Origin: Erodium maritimum
Taxonomy: Eukaryota > Streptophyta > Magnoliopsida > Geraniales > Geraniaceae
Reading direction: 5' to 3'
Length of the DNA: 64,000 nt
NCBI GenBank assembly: GCA_963921825.1
Contig: OY997588.1
Location: 121,591,329-121,655,328, forward strand
Positions 44,142-55,035 of the stretch are shown here, one piece after another. The notes beneath the pieces were generated by a model, which saw only the letters and a program-made list of their open reading frames with translations, made no database searches and was not told where the DNA came from. Made by a program: the position numbers and the translations under genes. Numbering within the stretch: position 1 is the stretch's first letter; each line of letters begins with the position of its first letter.

Positions 44142-46673
44142 TGTCACGCCCCAAATCCGGTTCTTGCCCGGACTCGAGGCATGACTAGAATAAAACGATT
44201 AAAAAGGCAATAACTTAACGGTAACTTCCTGAAAATTTCCAATATAAAACTCAAATCCACATAATTCAATTTAAAACATAAATAACCCTCCGGGGGTGTA
44301 ATAATAATCCTCCAACAAAGTTTGTTCAAAACTGAAATGAAATAAAAACAAAGTCTCTACACGACACCCACACCAAGAAGCTCCCGAGCCTCTACTCCTC
44401 AATCAAGCCTGTAGTCACAACAATAAACTCCTAGGAGTGAGCTTGCGCTCAGTAGGGAAAAATACATAACAGGGTGGACGTTAAACTCAATAAATTCATC
44501 AGCAAAGTCAACAAGATAGTTCCTAACAAACACGGGTAATAGGTAATCCAGCCAATGCCGTGGCACATGAAGTCACCACCCTCCGATCCACATATGATGT
44601 GTCCTCTCGGATTTTCCCTCAAATCCAGAGGAGACGCATATCATTGAGGCGACCGGAAACAACCTTTCGGGGCGCTTATCATCGGGATTCTCAGAAACGT
44701 CTCCAAAGGATCTTATGTCCTCGGGAACCAAGGTATTACTCCCATAGGAAGCATACACTTGTGCAATTCAATAATAATCAGTTAATAATTGAGTAACACA
44801 CATTCAAGCCGAAACACGAAACAATCCAATCCCAACAACCACCAATTCACTGTCACACATAGCTCACACATCACCAATTCACCACAACACACAACACACG
44901 AATCACATAATCACAACTTACCGTTCACTTACCAGCCTCGACCCATCGGGGCATCGATCACCTGATTGCACCGCTCGGTACAACCAGTCATACTCGATGC
45001 TCCAAGCAACCATTTAAGGACAACAAGCAATCATTCAAATACATTCAACGGTCCAGTACGAGTTTAAATCAACCAATCATAAAAACCTTCAATCGAGCAT
45101 TCACATATGCAATTCAACTAGTTCCATTAGACTCTTTAGCCTATCCACTAAGCAACCAAACAACCAAGCATGTGATCCTAACACGCAACTAATCCGAGGG
45201 CTTTGCCAAGGCCACTCTACCAGTCAAACAATTCCCAAGTATTAAAAGCGAGTTACACTAGTGATTGGCATCCTAATCATTCACCACTAGACATTTCCGG
45301 TTATTAGAAAGTGAAAGACGATTATTCTAGTTATTCGCATCCTATAGGCATTTCTAGGACCTTTCCAATTTTATTAGCCTAACATGCATACTAAGCATTT
45401 AAACGAGAGGTTAGGACTTTCCCTACCTCGAGGTCTTCCTCTCAACACTCTGATGATAAGCCCGGTGGTCACCACTCCGTTCTTCACTCGGGTCCCGGCG
45501 TGATCTTTGCTCTTCTAGCTCGGGTTCAAAATCTTCGCTCTCGGGCGGAGTCCCGTCTAGGTTTGACACATAAAATGTCCAAATCAATAATGATAAAAGT
45601 CCAAAGGTCCTTTGATTTAACCAAGAAATTCCCATTCAAAGTCTCACCTCGAGTTCGTTAAATCGGTTAATTAAATCTGATTTTAAAAACAGTTTCTATT
45701 AAAGTCCGGGTGACCCGGATCCGAACCCGAACCTGGTCCAGACCCGGTCCTGAAGTCCAACTGGGCCAACGGCCCGAGTCTACAATGGGCCAAGGCCTGT
45801 CTTCTGGTCTGTCTGGCCCGATCTTTCCCCCAGGCCCAAGTCCTTCTCGGCCCAGCTCTCTTCTGGCCCAAGGCCCGGTTTGCCCTGCCCCAAACTGGCC
45901 TGGTGAGATCGGCCTGAGCTGGACGTGATGCCGGTGAGCAAGGGTTGCTCCGGCGGTCTTCCACGCTGGCAGGTGAGGTGCGACGACGAGGGAAAGAGGC
46001 GGAGGAAGGCGGTAGGTCCACGACGAACCCGAGGTCGTGGCGGCGGTGGCTCAAGTGAGAACCCACGCTCGCCTCTCGTTCAGATCTGACGAGGGCCCGT
46101 CTTCTCCGGCGAGTGGAGCTCGACAGAGCTCGGGTTTGCGACGGCGATGCTCGTCCCTACCTAGCTCGTGAGGCTGGTTTTCTGGCGGTGGCTCACGGAG
46201 AAGAGAAGGACGGCGAGGGTACCGGGCGAGGTCGAGCTCGGAGACGTCGCACGTTCTCCGGCGAGCTCGCTTCGATTCCGACCGCGGAGGGTTCAATTGA
46301 AGCTTGGAGGGGAAAGGTGAGGGCTCGGCGCGGTCGATGGCGAGGCCGTAGAGGGAGGGCGAGCTGTCAGGTCGCCGGCGTCGATCTGGTGAGAGGGAAG
46401 ACGAAGGGGAGAAGGAACAGATGTGAACAGTACCCGTTTTAGGGTTTCGGCCCCTATTTATAGAGGAGCTGCGCGAACCTGGGTTGGGCTTGCAGGCTGG
46501 GCTGCGCATTTGATGCGAATGGGCCAGAGCTGGCCCAAACCCGAGCTCGGCCCAAAACTGCTGCTTCTCTTTTTTTTTGATTTTTCTCTTTCAAAAATAC
46601 AACTCGTTGCAAACTTCTACCCTCACGTTTCAGCTCACACTTTACTACACTTTTAAACGAAGCGGGTTTTACA
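44142..46673 (-). repeat. 3' LTR of the inner element
   Basis: It pairs with 52509-55035 at an offset of about 8367. Positions 46450-46464 contain, on the minus strand, a ctataaatagg TATA box followed by a ccgaaaccctaaaac telobox-like stretch, a plausible LTR promoter. The stem-loop lies at 44438-44451. Confidence 0.95.
44438..44451 (-). promoter_or_regulatory. Conserved LTR stem-loop, inner element 3' LTR
   Basis: On the minus strand TGAGC-GCAA-GCTCA forms a 5-bp stem with a GNRA-type loop. The matching copy in the 5' LTR lies at 52805-52818. Confidence 0.6.
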
Positions 46674-49600
46674 ATCTACCCCCCTTAAAGAAATTTCGTC
46701 CTCAAAATTTAACATGAACGTGCTCCTCTTGTCCAAATATTAGGGAACGTTCGATTACGACTCACCTGTGAGGGAGCCGCGGTGTACTTCCGTAGTTCGG
46801 AAACACGAGGGAGTTGCCAGACAACGGTTCTGGCTCTCTCTGAAGACCTCAAATGTACAAAAAAACTTGCGGGGCCAACTTGCCTCTATCGTTGTCGATC
46901 CGCTATGACTCCTTTTTGGGCTCACTCTCAGAAAAAGAAAATTTGATCCCGTAATGAAACTCAATAGGCCTACGCCTTTCACTGTGTAACTCTTATGTCG
47001 GATCTACTCGGTCTTTAACCGTTTCGCACTAACGCGACCTCCACTTACTCGTGCTTCCCTAGTTCACGCTAGTTACTTATAAAGCCATACTTGGCGGTGA
47101 ACCACAACCTTTCTCCACAGTTCGCAGTTTGACGTGCAACCATAACTCAAGAACCACTGATGTGCCCAACACGTCAAAGAACACTCAAATCGTTAAGGAA
47201 TACCGGATGACGGTATAAAACATCCTATACCGGAATCCTACCTCGGTATAGACGTCGCCCTGAAAGACTCTAAATCGGTCCAGATACTCTATACCGGAGT
47301 CTCCCGTCGGTCATAGGTATCGTGCTGGAACACCTCGCAAGGCGAGCTGCAGTAGGACTTTACACGTAAACATAACCACTCAGTTTCCTTCTTAGCAACC
47401 GTTTCAAGGACAACTTGCCCAGAAAATCCGATATTCGCCAAGTCAAGATCAACCACAAACGATCGCACGATCAAGTAATCACAACAACCATTTCCTCAAG
47501 ACAAGGGATCTCATGATCATTGCACGGTTCGAAACAATCATCCGGTTTACCACATCCGGTGGGCCAATAGGCGCAACTCAATAAGGGTAATCGTACCCAG
47601 CTCCGATACCGAGGAATGCCAGATAACAATCTTGGCAACCTATACAAATTCCAACGTTAGCGTAGACGGTGAACCGTCACCAACAACCTCGATGCTGGTG
47701 CCTCTCATCAGAATCCTCAACGGTACCGGTATCACACCGGATAGAACGACTTCGGTTCTGACATGCCATACCGGGATCTTCCTTCGGTATGGGTGTCTTA
47801 TCGGAAAATTCCGAGAATCGGACAAGGACGGAGCCATCCGAAGGTGTAACTCCTCAATTCTCTTTAGTAACCGTCTCCCGAATAGTTCACACTAGATCGC
47901 CAAACAAAACACACTCAGACGAGCAAGCGACGCATACAGTAATCATTCAAACAAAGGTCCTCGTAACCACTGCGGGGTTTGGAACATTCGCTCGTTTCAT
48001 CACATCTCATGGAAGGTAGGTATACCCCCGTCAAGCAACGGGTACCGCGTACCGTCATATGGTCGAAAAGTGGTAAGCCTTAAACATAACTTACTCAACA
48101 CCTCCCGTCATGCTAAGTCTGGCATACGGGTGCGTCACACAACTAACCCCCACCACACTCACAAAGCATGGTCGAACGAACCCACCCCAACTGCAACCAC
48201 ATCAATAAACAGGTCATCACACACCCAGGGTAACGATAAAGTACAAACATGTCTCGCACACAGTCAACAACACGCACACGTCACAACGGTTAAACCTGAA
48301 CACGATTCTCAACCTGGTATGGGTCAATTACACATCACGTACCACAAACACGACTCGCGGTAAGCCAACCACATCTCACTGTGATCACTCGAAAAGGTTA
48401 TCCAACTCGCGATATTTCTCTTGACCTCAAAACTAGTTCTCAACATCTGATCAACCACTTCACAAGTCATCTCACCTGAATCATCATAACACGAGACAAA
48501 GGTTCTCAAAGCCGGTGCATGGTTCAGTACCACTATGAACTCTACCAACATTTAGTTGGACGAACGACGTACAACAACACGGACCAATAGAACCCCTCAC
48601 TGGCACTTGGTCAAAAGTCGGTGTCCTTCAAGGCCCCAAAATTAAACGCACGACATTACACTCGACTGCGAACCACGACCCAAGGTCGATTGCCCAAGGT
48701 TATTCAACCGACGGTATTCCTTATACCGTTGACACCTGCTCACGAGTTACTAATCAGGCACAACTTAAAGTCGGGTCCACCCACACCACCTCTTAAGGAG
48801 TAATCAACATGCACTGAGATCTCGAAAATCTGAACAGTTCAGGAACCCGCGCGATTCCGTCATTCGCTACTTGACAAATTAAAACTCACAACGGTTAGCT
48901 CTTAATCTTTCCTATGCTCACACGTGGAACAAATTCCGACCTATCAAACAATTCCTCGTTCGATGCCGCTTGTTACTGGCCTGAGAGCTTGTGGTAGTCG
49001 CCCTCAACTATCAGTAGCTGGTATTCCAACGCGAGGTGCTCTCGCTTCTTGGACATAACCCCATGGTTAAGCTTAGTCCTTCTGGGGGTAACGTAAGAAC
49101 ATACCTTCATTTAGTTCCTCACGTACGGCACACACTCGTTCAACCTTCGCTTGCTAACAAGGATGTGAAACAACATCGTCTCGACGGTTCGAATCTGATA
49201 ACTTAAATCTTGTACGGGGTTAGAAGAACTGGAGATTACAACTACTGTGGGTATGGGCCTACCACGCTTCCGCTGCGCTACTCTAATCTTATCGTTGTTC
49301 GGTCATCTCCGGTGATCGGTCGGACCGTTTACTGGTCAAGGCTGCGGCCTTTCACTGCTCGGCATTCGTCGCTGATGGCGCTCGATGAACGCTTGCTGTT
49401 TCAGCACTCGGTTCTCAAAATTCGATCCGCACTATCGGAAAAGAAAAGAACCTTCAATCTGACTAAGTTTGTTACTCCACTTTCCAATTCCTACTGACGT
49501 TAGTCGGTACTACCATACCTTTAGTCGATGTGTTGAAAGTACCGGTGGGCTTAACAGTGTTAAACTCGCTCGATCAATACGTCACCATGAACCAATACAC

Positions 49601-49690
49601 CCAGTGTGATGCTCAAGTGTCAGCTGACACGAAATCCAAAATGTAATCGGTAACAAGTACTCTACGCGATCTCACGATCGGTATCCAGTC
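46674..49690 (-). other. Inner element, 3' internal region without recognisable pol
   Basis: Next to the purine tract the minus strand still resembles the very end of pol (FPNIW-TRGA, then FEDEIS-like), but RT, RNase H and integrase motifs are absent in all frames. Between 47200 and 47800 the words ataccgg, ccggta and cggtat recur many times in both directions, giving short palindromic stretches. Confidence 0.6.
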
Positions 49691-50890
49691 CTCACTTAGC
49701 CCCGGTAATCAAGTACGCTTGGCCCTACCGCATCGGAGGTCCTCCTCTCGATGGGGTGAAAGAATTTACTACTATGGCAGCATGCTCTCTTGTCGGCTCT
49801 CGTAGATGGACCTGTAGAACGGTTCGTAGATCCATCGCTCAACTGGCATTCTCGGCCTAGACGTTCCAACTGTTTGCGTAGGGGCAAACCATGCCACCGA
49901 TGCACGTCCAACGGACGCTACTTCTCCAACCCATCGTGCCTCATCGGACTGGGTCTGTGAATGGAAGAATCCTGAGGTCCCCTGCCTCCACGGATTGCGA
50001 CTCTCTGACGGCCTCAAGAAGCCTCCCGGTCTCGGCCTGGTCTTCCGCGCCTTGGCGGTTTCCCAACATGTCTCTCTAATGCTAGTGTTTGCTCCACTAC
50101 TGCTGAATCGTCCACGGTTCTGAAGCAATGATTCAAACTGTGCCAAGAGAACTAAGTCCCTTCTCAAATGCCTACGACGGCTCTTCTCGGTCGGCACCAT
50201 CTCAGGCGCGAAGCGATACGGGGACATGAACCTCGTCTAGTACTCATAGACGGTCACCCCTTTTCCACCGCAGATCCAAAACTGCTTGCGTCGGTTATCT
50301 CGAGTAGATCGAAGGAAACACTGTCCCAAGGACAGTTCGTTGAACGGCTGAAAGTCATTTCCAAATCTGGTCTGCACACGTTGCCACCAATACCGTGCTT
50401 CTCCCTCAGTCGGGAGGTCGTGGAGCATATTCTCCAATGAATATCCGAATACTCTAAACGTATTAAAGTTGTGGGTAATCCACTCCAAACATAATACAAC
50501 TGCCTCGGGGTCTAAATTCCCGGATTAAACTGGTGTACTCAACTCATGAAAATTCCTGAGTGCCTGGGCCGTGTAACCGTCCACCTGGCCTGGCATCTCG
50601 GTAGTGACTGCGTTGGCAGTAGGCACAGGCTCTTGTGCAGGTGTTGTACTCTCATGATGAGCGCACCTAACACTGCGCGAACCACCTCATCAATCGGGCC
50701 GCTTGAGTCGGCTCGGCGACTGGAGGAACTCTAGGTGATGACCCTACCGGTCTATCCCCAAAACTCTGGTGCTCTGTGGGAGCAGCTCCCTGAGCGCTCA
50801 CTGCCCCTGCCAGAACAACAGCTGGTGTCTGGCTCTGCCCCACAGCTGGACGGCTCTTGGTACTCCCCAGGGTATAAATACGTGACATCT
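49691..50890 (-). pseudogene. Gag remnant of the inner element
   Basis: On the minus strand 50890-50490 gives an Ala/Pro-rich leader (PAVVLAGAVSAQGAAPTEHQ, PRVPPVAEPTQAARLMRWFA), then 50488-50237 gives MEWITHNFNTFRVFGYSLEN... LPTEGEARYWWQRVQTRFGN. The double-Trp segment after a helix is typical of the retrotransposon gag capsid domain, which packages RNA in cytoplasmic particles. A further frame at 50227-49772 (RRRHLRRDLVLLAQFESLLQ) is basic and could be the C-terminal part. The frames do not join, so the gene is decayed. No CCHC knuckle could be identified. Confidence 0.6.
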
Positions 50891-51441
50891 CGCCAGCTCA
50901 CTGCCTTTAGCAACTATAGGTTCAAAAATCAGTTTAACCTAACCGGTTCGATTCTCCCATAACATGACGTTCTCGAGCGTCTCCACCGGATCCCACTTGG
51001 ATCAAAAGTAAGTCGTAAGGTCATAGGTAACACTTACGTAGACAAGAGACCCGCACCTCGTGCATCTCATAGAAAACAAAGGTTCAATCAAGTACAAGGA
51101 CGTTCACACGCGTCTCACAAGTCACCCAAGGTTTTACGCTCTTAAGCTTAGTAGACATATATACTCATATAATAGCACACAAGTTCGCATCTCTATGCGT
51201 CTCACAACAACAACCAGCGATTTAAGCAATCAACCACCAACTCCCACAGGAGGGTTCCAACTCAAGCACACCACACAAAGCACAAATCAACAGGCATACC
51301 CCTTGCTAGGGTATCCTTTCACAAGGAGGGGTTTAGCACTTAACACAATTCAATTCCACAATCACCCTTAACCCTTCCTTCCCTTCCAAAGATTCCCATT
51401 TCTTAACTTTTACCCAAAACTTTTCATGTCGATCTCATGTT

Positions 51442-52030
51442 GTCACAACCCGATTCAGGCGTCCCCGAACCTCATTGTAACAACTTGACATCGAACCATC
51501 ATGCTCAACTACAGTGGCGCCCCTGAGTCAACCAGTGATGGTGCAATCATTTTAGTTTTACTGAAAATTCGGCATGACCCATTCGTATTTTCCCTTAACC
51601 CTCCGCTTAAGTGGGACAAGTACCAACACAAATTCACAAGACAAAAGTACGTAGAGTTCTCATGCTCGGCCAAAGACATCACACAGTCAATAAACGGAGT
51701 TCTCGTGCTCCCAAATACTACGGGGTGCTCGTGCCCAAAATTCGCCACACACGGGCACACGGGGTTCTCGTGCCCCAATCTCACCACACACGGGCATACG
51801 GGGTTCTCGTGCCCCAATCTCAACAATAATACACGCTCGCAACTTACCGAGACTCTAACTCGTAAGCCAGCCAAAGACACCAACCTTAGTACACGGGCTC
51901 TCATGGCCACTCAAACACAAATAATAACACGGGCTCTCATGGCCACCCAAGACTCAACAACAGTAACTCACGGGCTCAACAACCCCACGACACTCACGGC
52001 CACTCAACCAAGGTAAAGACACGGGTTCGA
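51442..52030 (-). other. Leader of the inner element with tandem repeats and a conserved block
   Basis: 51890-52015 contains repeated tggccatgagagcccg units (shown here as complement), the same words that lie inside the LTRs at 20509 and 28329. 51700-51830 contains three ggggcacgagaaccccgt units. 51442-51529 matches 23562-23650 of the young Ty3 element. Confidence 0.75.
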
Positions 52031-52493
52031 CGACCCCACTCAAAACACTCAATACAAGTACACATGGAGTACTCATGCTCCAGAAAGCGGTCAATCAAAC
52101 AAGTCAACACTTGAACAAGACCAACTACAACCTGAAAATTTTCGAAATGATCCACCAAAATGGCAACACCACCAACCGTTGGCTCACTCTACAATGAATG
52201 CATAGCGGGTCGATCATCGCCCGTTAATCCAATTTCGATCTCAACCATTCGGCTTCACCGATCACTAGGGAGAGGATACCAATCATGTAACACAAACATT
52301 GTAGTGTAAAGATCTCATTTAGGACAAACATTAAAGCGACTCATGACTCAGGCCGTTCCAACTCTCTGCATCAATGTTTCCAAATCGCATCACTAAGTAT
52401 CACGACTCAGACTCCCTAACTCTACCCACCTAATTGACTTCGGTCCGAGGTTTGAAAACCAGTTCACAAGACACCTGTTTCAAATGAAACCAG

Positions 52494-52505
52494 GCTCTGA
52501 TACCA
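52494..52505 (-). promoter_or_regulatory. Primer binding site of the inner element
   Basis: The complement TGGTATCAGAGC lies just inside the 5' LTR (52509-55035) and matches initiator tRNA-Met, identical to the site at 23344-23355. Confidence 0.93.
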
Positions 52506-52508
52506 AAT

Positions 52509-55035
52509 TGTCACGCCCCAAATCCGGTTCTTGCCCGGACTCGAGGCATGACTAGAATAAAACGATTAAAAAGGCAATAACTTAACGGTAACTTCCTGAA
52601 AATTTCCAATATAAAACTCAAATCCACATAATTCAATTTAAAACATAAATAACCCTCCGGGGGTGTAATAATAATCCTCCAACAAAGTTTGTTAAAAACT
52701 TAAATGAAATGAAAACGAAGTCTCTACACGACACCCACACTAAGAAGCTCCCGAGCCTCTACTCCTCAATCAAGCCTGTAGTCACAACAATAAACTCCTA
52801 GGAGTGAGCTTGCGCTCAGTAGGGAAAAATACATAACAGGGTGGACGTTAAACTCAATAAATTCATCAGCAAAGTCAACAAGATAGTTCCTAACAAACAC
52901 GGGTAATAGGTAATCCAGCCAATGCCGTGGCATATGAAGTCACCACCCTCCGATCCACATATGATGTGTCCTCTCGGATTTTCCCTCAAATCCAGAGGAG
53001 ACGCATATCATTGAGGCGACCGGAAATAACCTTTCGGGGCGCTTATCATCGGGATTCTCAGAAACGTCTCCAAAGGATCTTATGTCCTCGGGAACCAAGG
53101 TATTACTCCCATAGGAAGCATACACTTGTGCAATTCAATAATAATCAGTTAATAATTGAGTAACACACATTCAAGCCGAAACACAAAACAATCCAATCCC
53201 AACAACCACCAATTCACTGTCACACATAGCTCACACATCACCAATTCACCACAACACACAGCACACGAATCACATAATCACAACTTACCGTTCACTTACC
53301 AGCCTCGACCCATCGGGGCATCGATCACCTGATTGCACCGCTCGGTACAACCAGTCATACTCGATGCTCCAAGCAACCATTTAAGGACAACAAGCAATCA
53401 TTCAAATACATTCAACGGTCCAGTACGAGTTTAAATCAACCAATCATAAAAACCTTCAATCGAGCATTCACATATGCAATTCAACTAGTTCCATTAGACT
53501 CTTTAGCCTATCCACTAAGCAACCAAACAACCAAGCATGTGATCCTAACACGCAACTAATCCGAGGGCTTTGTCAAGGCCACTCTACCAGTCAAACAATT
53601 CCCAAGTATTGAAAGCGAGTTACACTAGTGATTGTCATCCTAATCATTCACCACTAGACATTTCCGGTTATTAGAAAGTGAAAGACGATTATTCTAGTTA
53701 TTCGCATCCTATAGGCATTTCTAGGACCTTTCCGATTTTATTAGCCTAACATGCATACTAAGCATTTAAACGAGAGGTTAGGACTTTCCCTACCTCGAGG
53801 TCTTCCTCTCAACACTCTGATGATAAGCCCGGTGGTCACCACTCCGTTCTTCACTCAGGTCCCGGCGTGATCTTTGCTCTTCTAGCTCGGGTCCAAAATC
53901 TTCGCTCTCGGGCGGAGTCCCGTCTAGGTTTGACACATAAAATGTCCAAATCAATAATGATAAAAGTCCAAAGGTCCTTTGATTTAACCAAGAAATTCCC
54001 GTTCAAAGTCTCACCTCGACTTCGTTAAATCGGTTAATTAAATCTGATTTTAAAAACGGTTTCTATTAAAGTCCGGGTGACCCGGATCCGAACCCGAACC
54101 TGGTCCAGACCCGGTCCTGAAGTCCAACTGGGCCAACGGCCCGAGTCCACAATGGGCCAAGGCCTGTGTTCTGGTCTGTCTGGCCCGATCTTTCCCCCAG
54201 GCCCAAGTCCTTCTCGGCCCAGTTCTCTTCTGGCCCAAGGCCCGGTTTGCCCTGCCCCAAACTGGCCTGGTGAGATCGGCCTGAGCTGGACTTGATGCCG
54301 GTGAGCAAGGGTTGCTCCGGCGGTCTTCCACGGTGGCAGGTGAGGTGCGACGACGAGGGAAAGAGGCGGAGGAAGGCAGCAGGTCCACGACGAACCCGAG
54401 GTCGTGGCGGCGGTGGCTCAAGTGAGAACCCACGCTCGCCTCTCGTTCAGATCTGACGAGGGCCCGTCTTCTCCGGCGAGTGGAGCTCGACAGAGCTCGG
54501 GTTTGCGACGGCGATGCTCGTCCCTACCTAGCTCGTGATGCTGGTTTTCTGGCGGTGGCTCACAGAGAAGAGAAGGACGACGAGGGTACCGGGCGAGGTC
54601 GAGCTCGGAGATGTCGCACGTTCTCCGGCGAGCTCGCTTCGATTCCGGCCGCGGAGGGTTCGATTGAAGCTTGGAGGGGAAAGGTGAGGGCTCGGCGCGG
54701 TCGATGGCGAGGCCGTAGAGGGAGGGCGAGCTGTCAGGTCGTCGGCGTCGATCTGGTGAGAGGGAAGACGAAGGGGCGAAGGAACAGATGTGAACAGTAC
54801 CCGTTTTAGGGTTTCGGCCCCTATTTATAGAGGAGTTGCGCGAACCTGGGTTGGGCTTGCAGGCTGGGATGCGCATTTGATGCGAATGGGCCAGAGCTGG
54901 CCCAAACCCGAGCTTGGCCCAAAACTACTGCTTTTATTTTTATTTTTATCTTTCAAAAATACAACTCGTTGCAAACTTCTATCCTCACGTTTCAGCTCGC
55001 ACTTTACTACACTTTTAAACGAAGCGGGTTTTACA
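52509..55035 (-). repeat. 5' LTR of the inner element
   Basis: Paired with 44142-46673. TATA box complement at about 54817-54831, stem-loop at 52805-52818 (TGAGC-GCAA-GCTCA on the minus strand). Long minus-strand frames over the GC-rich part occur in both LTRs because the LTRs are copies, and none resembles a protein. Confidence 0.95.

Larger units (their letters stand above)
44142..55035 (-). mobile_element. Inner Ty3-type LTR element without pol, nested in a solo LTR
   Basis: The LTRs are 44142-46673 (2532 bp, 3' LTR) and 52509-55035 (2527 bp, 5' LTR); the sense strand is minus. Both read tgtcacgccccaaatccgg at the left and gaagcgggttttaca at the right. The primer site (complement gctctgatacca, 52494-52505) and polypurine tract (complement of ccccccttaaag, 46679-46690) are in place. 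The flanks are GATCG (44137-44141) and GACCG (55036-55040), a target duplication with one later change. The internal 5.8 kb has gag-like traces but no RT, RNase H or integrase. The LTRs differ by many scattered single bases, so the insertion is clearly older than the one at 20509. Confidence 0.93.

Noticed and set aside
46051-46509. 152-codon minus-strand frame in the inner LTR, repeated at 54418-54876
   Set aside because: It is present in both LTRs by descent, has an Arg/Pro/Ser-rich composition expected of GC-rich DNA, and covers the TATA region.
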